Program-made: the position numbers and the translations under genes
Part shown: positions 8,585 to 16,979 of the stretch, piece after piece
How positions within the stretch are numbered: the first letter of the stretch is position 1
Layout of the letters: each line of letters starts with the position of its first letter
NCBI RefSeq assembly: GCF_026410195.1
Contig: NZ_JAPMLM010000061.1
Coordinates: forward strand, 62,001 to 126,000
Source: Xanthomarina sp. F2636L
GTDB lineage: Bacteria > Bacteroidota > Bacteroidia > Flavobacteriales > Flavobacteriaceae
Direction: 5' to 3'
DNA: 64,000 nucleotides
The notes under the pieces: generated by a model
The model's database searches: none
Told to the model about the DNA's origin: nothing
The model's input: only the letters and a program-made list of their open reading frames with translations

Positions 8585-8878
8585 ATGAATTTTTTAAACC
8601 AATATCGTCAAGATTTTCGGCAGAACTATATTCTGTATATTCCTTTAACCATTATTTTACAAAGTTGTTTAGGCTCTATTGCAGCCATGTTTATTTTAAT
8701 GAATAGTACATCAGGTAGTTTTCATTTTTTAGAACTAACTTTATGTGTTATTTTTGCCATGGGTTACAACGCAGTTGTTTATGCCCAATTAAAGAATAAT
8801 TTTATTTTTAATGTGTTAGTAGCCACTTTATTTGTGCATGTAATACTAATAATTATAAATGTCATACGATTTTTGTAA
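8585..8878 (+). CDS. Small membrane protein, 97 residues, unknown function
   Basis: The protein starts at ATG 8585 (MNFLNQYRQDFRQNY) and has three hydrophobic segments, roughly residues 17-38, 48-65 and 73-95. I do not recognise a named family. It is followed 35 bases later by a group III truncated haemoglobin in the same direction and is divergent from a Crp/Fnr regulator. The three may form one functional unit around oxygen, NO or redox stress; this rests on gene order only. Confidence 0.7.
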   Translation: MNFLNQYRQDFRQNYILYIPLTIILQSCLGSIAAMFILMNSTSGSFHFLELTLCVIFAMGYNAVVYAQLKNNFIFNVLVATLFVHVILIIINVIRFL

Positions 8879-8913
8879 ATTAAAAATAGAAACCTACTTT
8901 TTAGAATAAAAAC

Positions 8914-9312
8914 ATGGTTAAAGAAGATATAAAAACTCGAGAGGATGTCTATTTACTGGTATCCACATTTTACGCAAAAGTTAGAAAAGACCCGTTTTTA
9001 GGGCCTTTTTTTAATCGGGTCATTAAAGATTGGCCTGAGCATATAGAAAAACTAACAACTTTTTGGGAAACTAGTTTGTTTACAACTAAACGCTTGGAAA
9101 ATAAATATTATGGAAATCCCATTGCTGTTCATATAGATGTAGATAAAGACAATAACCAGAGTATTACACAAGAACATTTTGGAAAATGGTTGAATCTTTG
9201 GTTTCAAACTATCGATGAGTTATATGAAGGTGAATATGCCATGAAAGCCAAGCAAAAAGCCAGAAAAATGAGTACATTTTTATTTCTTAATATTTTTCAA
9301 TCCAGACAGTAA
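8914..9312 (+). CDS. Group III truncated haemoglobin
   Basis: The 132-residue protein has the short 2-over-2 globin layout. Tyr20 lies in the B-helix position (STFYAKVRKDPFLGPFF), and the likely proximal haem ligand is His88 in ITQEHFGKWLNLWFQTID, followed by the Trp and Asp/Glu-rich segment typical of group III. Such globins bind O2 or NO; cellular roles in flavobacteria are not established. It follows a small membrane protein and precedes the cytochrome c maturation gene. Confidence 0.88.
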   Translation: MVKEDIKTREDVYLLVSTFYAKVRKDPFLGPFFNRVIKDWPEHIEKLTTFWETSLFTTKRLENKYYGNPIAVHIDVDKDNNQSITQEHFGKWLNLWFQTIDELYEGEYAMKAKQKARKMSTFLFLNIFQSRQ

Positions 9313-9323
9313 GAACTTTAAAA

Positions 9324-9389
9324 TTTAGTCATTTTAACACGACTAAATAAACTAAAAGACTTAAATTTGCACGACCAAATTTAAGCGTC
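9324..9389 (+). promoter_or_regulatory. Two inverted repeats containing a -7 element ahead of ccsBA
   Basis: TTTAGTC-N10-GACTAAA spans 9324-9347. CTTAAATTTG-N6-CAAATTTAAG spans 9360-9385. The second repeat contains TAAATTTG (9362-9369), an exact Bacteroidota -7 element, 28 bases before the ATG at 9398. The arrangement suggests a promoter under operator control or a structured leader; which one cannot be told from sequence. Confidence 0.45.
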
Positions 9390-9397
9390 TAAATATC

Positions 9398-12300
9398 ATG
9401 CTAAATAAAATCACTAAATTTTTATTTTCTACCAGATTAACTTCCGTTTTATTTATAGTTTTTGCTGCTGCAATGGCCATTGGAACTTTTATGGATGCCG
9501 GACAAGACACCTCTCCAACACCCTATACCAGGAATTTAATTTACAACACATGGTGGTTTGAAGCCATCCTGTTTATTTTTATGATTAATTTCATAGGTAA
9601 CATTCCAAAATACAGACTTTGGCGTAAAGATCAATGGGCAACCTTAATGCTTCATCTATCTTTTATCCTAATTATTATAGGGGCTGGAATTACTAGATAT
9701 ATTAGTTTTGAAGGGATGATGACCATTCGTGAAGGAGAAACTGAAAATTCCATTTTATCCCATAAAACCTATATAACTGCTTATATTGATGGCGATTATA
9801 TTGTTAATGGGCAGGCACAAAGAAAAATTGTAGAGGAAGAAGTTGATTTTTCACCTAGATTAAATAATAAATTTTATTACCAAACAGATTACAATAAACA
9901 AGAGGTTACTTTCGAACTTGAAAAGTTTATTGGAAGTGCAGAAAAAGATGTTGTACCCGACGAAAACGGGAAAGAATATCTAAAAATTGTGGAAGCTGGT
10001 GGTGATGGCTCTCCTCATAATCATTTCTTAGAAGCAGGGCAAGTTCAAAGCATTCACAATGTGTTATTTTCTTTAAATAAAGACGTGGATGGTGCCGTTA
10101 ATATTACTTCAAATGAAAATGGAATTACCATTCAATCACCGTTTGAAGGAGATTATATGACCATGGCTACAGGAGCAACGGGAGACTTGGTGAAGGACAG
10201 TCTTCAGCCTCTTATTTTACGTTCCATGTATAAATTTGGAGGAATGCAAATGGTCTTTCCAAAACCAGTAGTTAAAGGAGTTTTCGATATAGTTGAAAAA
10301 TCGGAAATGCTGGCAGGAGATGAAGATGGTTTGGTTTTAAAGGTAACGTCTAATGGAGAAACACAATATGTAAACCTTTTAGGAGGACAAGGTTATAGTA
10401 AACCATTTGAACAAGTTAAAATAGGAGGATTAGATATTGCCGTAAAATATGGTTCTAAAATTATAGAGCTACCTTTCAGTATCAAACTAAACGATTTTAT
10501 TGCCGATAAATATCCTGGAACGGAAAAAAGCTATTCTTCTTTTGCTAGTGAAGTAACGGTTATTGATGAAAAAGAAGGTGACTATAATTACCGTATATAT
10601 ATGAATCATATTTTAGATCATGGTGGATTTAGATTCTTTCAGGCTGGATTTGATCCTGATGAGTTAGGAACCAGACTCTCAGTTAACCATGATTTCTATG
10701 GTACTTGGATAACTTATATTGGTTATTTCTTCTTATACTTTGGAATGATTGCTATTTTATTTGATAGTAGAACGCGTTTTGGAGATTTAAAACGTCAGCT
10801 TAAAAGAGTGAAGTTTAAAAAAGATAAAGCCTTAATGGTATTATTTTTATTTATTGGCTTGCAAGGTTTTTCGCAAGATCATTCTAAAAACGACGAACAT
10901 GCACATAGTAATAGACCAACAAAGCATCAAATAGATTCTATTTTAGCTGTAAACATCACGCCAAAAGCACATGCAGATAAGTTTGCGCATTTGGTAATTC
11001 AGGATGCCGGAGGACGAATGATGCCAATAAATACCTATGCTTCCGAAATGCTTCGTAAATTAAGTAAGCATGATACTTATGAAGATTTTGATGCCAACCA
11101 GGTGTTTCTATCCATTCAAGAAAGTCCGTTACTGTGGTATAACGTACCTATTATTTATTTAAAACCTCAAAAAGGGGATTCAATCCGTAAATTAATTGGT
11201 GCTGCAGAAGGTCAAAAATATGTCGCTTTAGTAGATTTCTTTACTGAGAATGGAGCTTATAAATTAGCTCCGTATTTAGAGGAAGCTTATAAAGCACAGA
11301 TACCAAATGGTTTTCAAAAAGAATTTAAGGAAACAGATCAACGTGTTAACTTATTATATAACACGATTGAAGGGTATGCGTTGAGGATTTTTCCAATTCC
11401 GGAAGATTATAACAACAAATGGATTTCTTCAACAGAATATAGAAGGGATAATTATAGAGCGCAAATTAAAGATTCACTATATGGCAATTTTATAAACAAT
11501 GGTTTTAATGCGTATCTATTAACCTTAAATAATGCTAAGCAATCTGAGGATTTCTCCAAAGCTGAAGAGCTATTAGAGTCTTTTAAAAAGACACAGCATA
11601 AATTTGGAAGCGAGGTCATGCTATCGGATAATAAAATTCAAGCAGAAATAAGTTACAACAAATACGATGTTTTTAAAAAACTGTATAGTTGGTATATGTA
11701 TGCATCAGCTTTGATGTTTATTCTAATAATTGTTCAAATATTTAAGGAAAAGAATAAGGTTTTAAATGCTAGCATCAGCACATTTAAATACATTATTTTA
11801 GGTTTCTTTTTGTTGCACACCTTAGGTCTTATCGCACGTTGGTACATTTCTGGGCATGCGCCTTGGAGTGATGCATACGAATCTATGATTTATGTTGCTT
11901 GGGCCACCATGTTATTTGGATTGATTTTTGGACGTAAAAGCGATTTAACCATAGCATCAACAGCATTTGTAACCTCTATGATTTTAATGGTTGCACATTG
12001 GAACTGGATGGATCCAGCTATTGCCAATTTACAACCTGTTTTAGATAGTTATTGGTTAATGGTTCACGTATCGATAATTGTTGCAAGTTATGGTCCATTT
12101 ACCTTAGGAATGATTTTAGGACTTGTGGCTTTATTACTGATGATTTTCACCAATAAAGACAACAAAAAGAAAATGTTACTAAACATTCAAGAGTTAACCA
12201 TTATTAACGAAATGGCCTTAACTGTTGGTTTGGTTCTATTAACTATTGGAAACTTTTTAGGAGGCATGTGGGCAAACGAAAGTTGGGGAAGATACTGGGG

Positions 12301-12595
12301 TTGGGATCCAAAAGAAACCTGGGCCTTAATAAGTATTATGATTTATGCCTTTGTAATACATATGAGATTGGTACCAGGACTTCGTGGACGCTTCCTTTTT
12401 AACTTATCATCCATCATTGCTTTTTCAAGTATTATGATGACCTACTTTGGAGTTAACTTTTATTTAGCAGGATTACATAGTTATGCTAGTGGAGACCAAA
12501 TAGTAAGTGTTAAGTTTATAGCAATAGCATTTGGTATAGTAGGTGTTATTGGTATATTGGCTTATATAAAATATGCGAAGTATTACAAGAAATAA
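9398..12595 (+). CDS. ccsBA: Cytochrome c assembly protein, ResB-CcsA fusion
   Basis: The 1065-residue protein fuses both halves of the system II cytochrome c synthase. Residues about 1-470 are ResB/Ccs1-like: early membrane helices (LTSVLFIVFAAAMAIGTFMD), a large periplasmic domain, and a helix near 440. After a periplasmic linker, the C-terminal third is CcsA-like, with the haem-handling WWD signature WGWDPKETW at 967-975 and flanking histidines in membrane helices (GHAPWSDAYESM). It exports haem and attaches it to CxxCH motifs of periplasmic cytochromes, such as the lipoprotein encoded at 16980. A perfect bidirectional terminator follows. Confidence 0.93.
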   Translation: MLNKITKFLFSTRLTSVLFIVFAAAMAIGTFMDAGQDTSPTPYTRNLIYNTWWFEAILFIFMINFIGNIPKYRLWRKDQWATLMLHLSFILIIIGAGITRYISFEGMMTIREGETENSILSHKTYITAYIDGDYIVNGQAQRKIVEEEVDFSPRLNNKFYYQTDYNKQEVTFELEKFIGSAEKDVVPDENGKEYLKIVEAGGDGSPHNHFLEAGQVQSIHNVLFSLNKDVDGAVNITSNENGITIQSPFEGDYMTMATGATGDLVKDSLQPLILRSMYKFGGMQMVFPKPVVKGVFDIVEKSEMLAGDEDGLVLKVTSNGETQYVNLLGGQGYSKPFEQVKIGGLDIAVKYGSKIIELPFSIKLNDFIADKYPGTEKSYSSFASEVTVIDEKEGDYNYRIYMNHILDHGGFRFFQAGFDPDELGTRLSVNHDFYGTWITYIGYFFLYFGMIAILFDSRTRFGDLKRQLKRVKFKKDKALMVLFLFIGLQGFSQDHSKNDEHAHSNRPTKHQIDSILAVNITPKAHADKFAHLVIQDAGGRMMPINTYASEMLRKLSKHDTYEDFDANQVFLSIQESPLLWYNVPIIYLKPQKGDSIRKLIGAAEGQKYVALVDFFTENGAYKLAPYLEEAYKAQIPNGFQKEFKETDQRVNLLYNTIEGYALRIFPIPEDYNNKWISSTEYRRDNYRAQIKDSLYGNFINNGFNAYLLTLNNAKQSEDFSKAEELLESFKKTQHKFGSEVMLSDNKIQAEISYNKYDVFKKLYSWYMYASALMFILIIVQIFKEKNKVLNASISTFKYIILGFFLLHTLGLIARWYISGHAPWSDAYESMIYVAWATMLFGLIFGRKSDLTIASTAFVTSMILMVAHWNWMDPAIANLQPVLDSYWLMVHVSIIVASYGPFTLGMILGLVALLLMIFTNKDNKKKMLLNIQELTIINEMALTVGLVLLTIGNFLGGMWANESWGRYWGWDPKETWALISIMIYAFVIHMRLVPGLRGRFLFNLSSIIAFSSIMMTYFGVNFYLAGLHSYASGDQIVSVKFIAIAFGIVGVIGILAYIKYAKYYKK

Positions 12596-12611
12596 GATAA
12601 CAGTATGTTAC

Positions 12612-12643
12612 AAAAAAAGACTGCAATATTGCAGTCTTTTTTT
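12612..12643. terminator. Bidirectional terminator, perfect 32-base palindrome
   Basis: A-tract, GACTGCAATATTGCAGTC and T-tract form a perfect palindrome between the convergent ends of ccsBA (plus) and the 12.7 kb gene (minus). It can terminate both. Confidence 0.9.
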
Positions 12644-12664
12644 GTTTGAGATAATTAATCTTTT

Positions 12665-13036
12665 TTAAAGTTTTATTGGGTTTTTGTCTAAGTTTAGTTC
12701 GTCTAACATGTCTTGGGTAAATTTATAATGTCCCCGACGTGTAATAATTTTAAACCTATGGTCTTTCATTCTAGTTAATACATCTAAAAAACGCCATTTA
12801 GATTTAAGTAGTTTGGGTTGTTCAGATTTTAAACTAATTTCAAAATAATGTTTTCTTCCTCCTTTTTCAGCTACAATATCTGGAGTAATTGTAATGTCAC
12901 TACCTTTTTTTAGGTAAGATTTTGGTGTTTCATAACCTTCAACATCAGCTTTAATGTTGCCGAATCCTAAGTTCTCTAAATACGTTAAAGATTCTTTCAA
13001 AAATACTTCGTTTTCTAATTTGTCCTGTGCTATCAT
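12665..13036 (-). CDS. Hypothetical protein, possible PD-(D/E)xK-like fold
   Basis: This 123-residue soluble protein (MIAQDKLENEVF start) contains ITPDIVAEKGGRKHYFEIS followed by LKSE. That resembles the core of nuclease-fold proteins: Pro-Asp, then an acidic residue in a beta strand, then Lys nearby. The last canonical Lys is displaced (EIS-LK rather than ExK), so catalysis is doubtful. The C-terminal part is basic (RMKDHRFKIITRRGHYKF). No operon partner is present; it is convergent with ccsBA and divergent from the Crp/Fnr gene. The fold proposal is an inference from motif spacing. Confidence 0.6.
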   Translation of the reverse strand: MIAQDKLENEVFLKESLTYLENLGFGNIKADVEGYETPKSYLKKGSDITITPDIVAEKGGRKHYFEISLKSEQPKLLKSKWRFLDVLTRMKDHRFKIITRRGHYKFTQDMLDELNLDKNPIKL

Positions 13037-13180
13037 GCTATAAAGATATAAAATTTAATTGGCATTTTTGGTTAAATCCATGTTAAACATGTTATTATTA
13101 ATTCATTGTCAATGGGTTAGATGAAGTTGGTCTGTTTTTTTTAATATGAATAATATCAATATCGTTTCAGACTTAAACAT

Positions 13181-13188
13181 TAAATTTG
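13181..13188 (+). promoter_or_regulatory. -7 element TAAATTTG of the sulfur-island regulator
   Basis: An exact TAnnTTTG match lies 28 bases before ATG 13216. At the position where the island's promoters carry GTAAC-N4-GTTAC there is no such repeat here, so the regulator gene does not appear to control itself through that site. Confidence 0.55.
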
Positions 13189-13215
13189 TAATATTAAACC
13201 TTATACCATCCAAAA

Positions 13216-13848
13216 ATGATAGAACATTTAAAAGCCAATTATGGCTATTTATTTGAAGACGAACTACTTCAGGAAATAAACCAAGTTGGTGTTTTTAAAG
13301 AAATTCCAGAAGGCAACAAGCTTATTGAAATAGGAGACTATATTAAATCCATGCCCTTATTAATAAGTGGTGCAGTTAAAATTCTTAGAGAAGATGAACA
13401 TGGCGATGAACTTGTTCTATATTTTATAGAGAAAGGAGATACATGTGCCATGACTTTATCTTGTTGTATGGGACAAAAAAGAAGTGAAATTAGAGCAATA
13501 GCAGAAACTGATACAACACTAATTATGATTCCCGTAGCGCATATGAGTTTGTGGATGGGTAAATATAAAAGCTGGCAAAACTTTATACTTCAAAGTTATA
13601 ATGAACGTATGTCTGAGCTTTTGGAAGCTATAGATACCATTGCATTTTTAAAGATGGACGAACGAATTTTAAAGTATTTAAAAGACAAAGCTATGGTAAC
13701 CCATAATGATGAAATATTTGCTACACATCAAGAGATTGCAAACGATTTACATACGTCTAGAGTGGTTGTATCTAGAATCTTAAAAGCTTTAGAAAAGAAT
13801 AATCAAATAAAAATTAATAGAAATAGGATTACTTTACTGGACCTTTAA
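13216..13848 (+). CDS. Crp/Fnr family regulator, probable master regulator of the sulfur island
   Basis: The 210-residue protein has an N-terminal sensor barrel, a dimer helix and a C-terminal winged helix (ATHQEIANDLHTSRVVVSRI). Cysteines C77, C83 and C84 (GDTCAMTLSCCMG) cluster in the sensor domain and could sense persulfide, NO or redox state (inference). By alignment of recognition helices, CRP Arg180 and Arg185 correspond to R182 and R187, while CRP Glu181 is replaced by Val. That fits a half-site other than TGTGA. It stands directly before a TauE/SafE gene, and repeats of GTAAC-N4-GTTAC occur upstream of the following sulfur operons, making it the best candidate for their binding protein. 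Confidence 0.85.
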   Translation: MIEHLKANYGYLFEDELLQEINQVGVFKEIPEGNKLIEIGDYIKSMPLLISGAVKILREDEHGDELVLYFIEKGDTCAMTLSCCMGQKRSEIRAIAETDTTLIMIPVAHMSLWMGKYKSWQNFILQSYNERMSELLEAIDTIAFLKMDERILKYLKDKAMVTHNDEIFATHQEIANDLHTSRVVVSRILKALEKNNQIKINRNRITLLDL

Positions 13849-13869
13849 AAAAGTATTGATTAGATACTC

Positions 13870-14670
13870 ATGGAATTAAATACCATTTTAGGATATTTTG
13901 GAGCACTTTTAATTGGCGTTGTCCTGGGCTTAATTGGGGGAGGAGGATCAATTCTTACAGTTCCTGTTCTGGTGTACCTTTTTACCTTAAATCCAATTAC
14001 AGCTACAGCATATTCGCTTTTTGTTGTGGGGGTGTCTTCTGCTTTTGGAACTATTAAAAACATTCAAAAGCATCGCGTTAACTTTAAAGTAGCCCTTATT
14101 TTTACTGTTCCTGCTTTTACAGCAGTCTATCTTACCAGACGGTTTATTTTACCCGCTATTCCAGAAAATATATTTACTATCAACAATTATATGGTAACTA
14201 AAGATATGGCTATTATGACGCTTTTTGCAATCATGATGCTGTTGGCTGCAGGAACCATGTTAAAAAAGACACAAGTTTTAGAAGTTACCCAAGAACCAGT
14301 CAAATTAAATTACTTCTTAATATTTAATCAAGCTATTATTATAGGTTTGTTTACCGGTTTAGTTGGAGCAGGAGGAGGTTTTATTATTATTCCAGCATTA
14401 ATAGCGCTGGCAAAACTACCTATGAAAGAAGCGGTAGGGACTTCCCTCTTAATTATCGCTATTAATTCTCTAATAGGTTTTACAGGAGATTTTGGGCATT
14501 TAGATGTAGATTGGTTATTTTTACTTGGTTTTACGGCTCTTGCTATAATAGGAATTTTTATAGGAACATATATGTCCAATTTTATTGATGGAAAGAAATT
14601 AAAAAAAGGATTTGGTTGGTTTGTATTATTTATGGGAATTTACATAATATATAAGGAACTGACCATTTGA
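13870..14670 (+). CDS. TauE/SafE family sulfite/organosulfonate exporter
   Basis: The 266-residue protein has about eight membrane helices in two repeated halves. Each half starts with a Gly-rich motif: VLGLIGGGGSILTVPVLVYL near the N-terminus and FTGLVGAGGGFIIIPALIAL in the middle. This is the TauE/SafE pattern; members move sulfite, sulfoacetate, thiosulfate or related anions. It starts 21 bases after the Crp/Fnr gene and is probably co-transcribed with it. Export of sulfite produced by the persulfide dioxygenases next door is the simplest role here (inference). Confidence 0.9.
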   Translation: MELNTILGYFGALLIGVVLGLIGGGGSILTVPVLVYLFTLNPITATAYSLFVVGVSSAFGTIKNIQKHRVNFKVALIFTVPAFTAVYLTRRFILPAIPENIFTINNYMVTKDMAIMTLFAIMMLLAAGTMLKKTQVLEVTQEPVKLNYFLIFNQAIIIGLFTGLVGAGGGFIIIPALIALAKLPMKEAVGTSLLIIAINSLIGFTGDFGHLDVDWLFLLGFTALAIIGIFIGTYMSNFIDGKKLKKGFGWFVLFMGIYIIYKELTI

Positions 14671-14676
14671 GTATAA

Positions 14677-14722
14677 TTGTAACCAATGTTACAACTAAAA
14701 TCGAATAACATAAGTAATTTTG
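14677..14722 (+). promoter_or_regulatory. Island operator-promoter 1 (upstream of first CstB-like gene)
   Basis: TTGTAACCAATGTTACAA (14677-14694) is a perfect 7-base inverted repeat with a 4-base spacer, centre 14685.5. The -7 element TAATTTTG is at 14715-14722. Centre to first base of the -7 element is 29.5 bp, placing the operator near -41.5, where Fnr-type activators touch RNA polymerase. Confidence 0.75.
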
Positions 14723-14747
14723 CATAATAGATAAATAATTGAATAAC

Positions 14748-16163
14748 ATGAAGATTGAACAAATTTACACAGGATGTTTAGCACATGCTGCTTATTATAT
14801 TGAAAGCAACGGAGAAGCTGCTATTATAGATCCATTGAGAGAAGTACAGCCATATATAAAAAGAGCAAAACTAGATGATGCTAAAATTAAATATATTTTT
14901 GAAACACATTTTCATGCCGATTTTGTTAGTGGACATCTAGATTTAAAGAAAAAAACCGGAGCAGATATTGTTTTTGGTCCAACTGCAAAACCTTCATATG
15001 AAGCTATAATTGCTGAAGATGGACAAGTTTTTGAAGTAGGAAACTATAAAATTAAGGCTATTCATACGCCTGGTCATACCATGGAAAGTACAACCTATTT
15101 GCTGATTGATGAAAATGGAGATGAACATGGTATTGTAACTGGAGATACTTTATTTATTGGAGATGTTGGAAGACCTGATTTGGCTCAGAAAATAGCATCA
15201 GACTTAACTCAAGAAAAATTAGCAGGATTTCTTTTCGATTCTTTAAGAAATAAAATCATGCCTTTAAGCGACGATTTAATAGTCTACCCTAATCATGGGG
15301 CAGGATCAGCTTGTGGAAAAAATATGAGTAAAGAGACAACAGACACGCTTGGAAACCAGAAAAAAACCAATTATGCCTTAAGAGCAGATATGACCAGAGA
15401 AGAGTTTATTTCTGAGTTATTAGACGGTTTAAGTGCACCTCCAGGATATTTCCCTCAAAACGTGATGATGAATATTCAAGGTTATGAAAGCTTTGATGAT
15501 GTGATGGAAAAGTCTCAAAAGCCTTTAGCTCCTCAAGAATTTGAAGTTGCCGCTAACGAAACGGAAGCTATTGTTTTAGATGTTCGTCACCAAAAAGATT
15601 TTGTAAAAGGTCATATTCCTCGTTCTATTTTTATAGGGATTGATGGAGGCTTTGCTCCTTGGGTTGGCGCTTTAATTGTTGATGTAAGTCAGCCAATTCT
15701 TATCGTAGCCCCAAAAGGAAGAGAAGAAGAAGTTATTACCAGGTTATCCCGAGTAGGTTTCGATAATGTACATGGTTATTTAGATGGTAGTTTTGATGCA
15801 TGGAAGAAAGATGGTTTGGAATACGATACCATTTCTTCAATTTCTGCCGAAGAATTTAAAAACAGATACGAAGATATAAAAGAAGAAATATTCGACGTTA
15901 GGAAAGAAGGTGAATACACAGCCGAACATATAGAAGACGTGCATTTTACACCTCTCGATTCTTTAAACGAACATTTAGCTGAATTTCCAGATAATAAACC
16001 ATTTTATCTACATTGTGCTGGAGGTTACAGATCGGTAATTGCAGCATCTATTTTAAAAAGTAGAGGTATTCATAATATAGTAGATGTAGCCGGAGGGTTT
16101 TCAGAAATAAAATCTTCTGGAATTCCAACAACAAGCTTTGTCTGTCCTTCAACTTTAAAATAA
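14748..16163 (+). CDS. CstB-like persulfide dioxygenase-rhodanese, copy 1
   Basis: The 471-residue, three-domain protein has a metallo-beta-lactamase-fold persulfide dioxygenase (residues about 1-245, motif THFHADFVSGH with H54, H56, D58, H63, then GHTMEST and GDTLFIGDVGRPDL), a rhodanese domain without catalytic Cys (about 260-360) and an active-type rhodanese with C423 in HCAGGYRS. This is the domain order of staphylococcal CstB, which oxidises persulfide to thiosulfate or sulfite with O2 and Fe(II). The frame is open from TTG 14739, but ATG 14748 matches family N-termini (MKIEQIYTGC). It should act in the cytoplasm. Confidence 0.9.
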   Translation: MKIEQIYTGCLAHAAYYIESNGEAAIIDPLREVQPYIKRAKLDDAKIKYIFETHFHADFVSGHLDLKKKTGADIVFGPTAKPSYEAIIAEDGQVFEVGNYKIKAIHTPGHTMESTTYLLIDENGDEHGIVTGDTLFIGDVGRPDLAQKIASDLTQEKLAGFLFDSLRNKIMPLSDDLIVYPNHGAGSACGKNMSKETTDTLGNQKKTNYALRADMTREEFISELLDGLSAPPGYFPQNVMMNIQGYESFDDVMEKSQKPLAPQEFEVAANETEAIVLDVRHQKDFVKGHIPRSIFIGIDGGFAPWVGALIVDVSQPILIVAPKGREEEVITRLSRVGFDNVHGYLDGSFDAWKKDGLEYDTISSISAEEFKNRYEDIKEEIFDVRKEGEYTAEHIEDVHFTPLDSLNEHLAEFPDNKPFYLHCAGGYRSVIAASILKSRGIHNIVDVAGGFSEIKSSGIPTTSFVCPSTLK

Positions 16164-16186
16164 ATAAAGAATATTCTTAATAATTT

Positions 16187-16213
16187 AAAAAGCGACTAAT
16201 AGTCGCTTTTTTT
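16187..16213 (+). terminator. Terminator after CstB-like copy 1
   Basis: The hairpin AAAAAGCGACTAATAGTCGC is followed directly by a T-tract. It separates this gene from the next operator-promoter, which starts three bases later. Confidence 0.85.
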
Positions 16214-16215
16214 AT

Positions 16216-16259
16216 GTAACTTATGTTACTGATTAAGTAATCTATAAAGCTTAAATTTA
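16216..16259 (+). promoter_or_regulatory. Island operator-promoter 2 (rhodanese-HMA-cytochrome-thioredoxin operon)
   Basis: GTAAC-TTAT-GTTAC spans 16216-16229 (centre 16222.5). The -7 element TAAATTTA, one mismatch in the last base, is at 16252-16259, again 29.5 bp from the centre. Confidence 0.7.
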
Positions 16260-16283
16260 TAATCTATAAAACCAAAAATCACA

Positions 16284-16658
16284 ATGCATAAAATCCTTAT
16301 ATTTTTATTTGTAATTACATCAGCTTTTAGTGTAAATGCACAAGAAAAAGATAGTATCGTTATACTTAATGTAACCGATTATAAAACTCAAACAGAAAAT
16401 AAAGATGTTCAGCTAATAGATGTTAGAACTCCAGAAGAGTTTAAAGACGGTCATATTCAAGATGCTATAAACATTGATTACTATTCTGAAGATTTCTTAA
16501 AAGAATTTGAAACGTTAGATAAAAATAAGCCTTTATATCTGTATTGTAGAAGTGGTAACCGAAGTTATAAAGCTGCTGTAAAACTGAAAAAAATGGGTTT
16601 TAAGGACATATACGATTTAGAAGGCGGAATCTTAAATTATAATAAAAAACAAGAATAA
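16284..16658 (+). CDS. Periplasmic single-domain rhodanese
   Basis: The signal peptide MHKILIFLFVITSAFSVNAQ precedes one rhodanese domain with LIDVRTPEEFKDGHI and the active loop YCRSGNRS (C88). The 124-residue length is normal for a single-domain periplasmic enzyme. Rhodaneses pass sulfane sulfur between thiosulfate or persulfides and acceptors. It is the first gene of an operon with an HMA protein, a cytochrome lipoprotein and a thioredoxin, and it is controlled by a GTAAC-N4-GTTAC operator. Confidence 0.9.
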   Translation: MHKILIFLFVITSAFSVNAQEKDSIVILNVTDYKTQTENKDVQLIDVRTPEEFKDGHIQDAINIDYYSEDFLKEFETLDKNKPLYLYCRSGNRSYKAAVKLKKMGFKDIYDLEGGILNYNKKQE

Positions 16659-16709
16659 ACCGAGCCAATGGCGAAATCATTTCACTAAAAGATAAAGTAG
16701 AAAAGAATA

Positions 16710-16976
16710 ATGAAAACATCAGTAATAGTTCAAAATTTAAAATGTGGTGGCTGCGCTAATACCATTACTAATAAATTATCAGAAATTAAGAATATTTCAG
16801 ATATACATATAGATATAGAAGACAGCAAAATTTCATTTAAATATATATATGAAGATGATGCTTTTCTTGTGAAAGAAAAATTAAAGAGTATAGGTTACCC
16901 TTCAATTGAAGAAGATAATTCTTTGGTGTCTAAAACAAAATCGTTTATAAGTTGTGCAACAGGAAAATTCAGTTAA
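16710..16976 (+). CDS. HMA-domain metal-binding protein (CopZ-like)
   Basis: The 88-residue protein has one heavy-metal-associated domain with the metal-binding loop LKCGGCANTI (C12, C15). An extra C-terminal extension ends SFISCATGKFS with Cys82. HMA proteins of this size carry Cu(I) or similar soft metals. Its place between a rhodanese and a haem lipoprotein, and near an OprC-like copper receptor, suggests that copper handling is tied to the sulfide response, as copper and sulfide react (inference). Confidence 0.85.
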   Translation: MKTSVIVQNLKCGGCANTITNKLSEIKNISDIHIDIEDSKISFKYIYEDDAFLVKEKLKSIGYPSIEEDNSLVSKTKSFISCATGKFS

Positions 16977-16979
16977 ACT

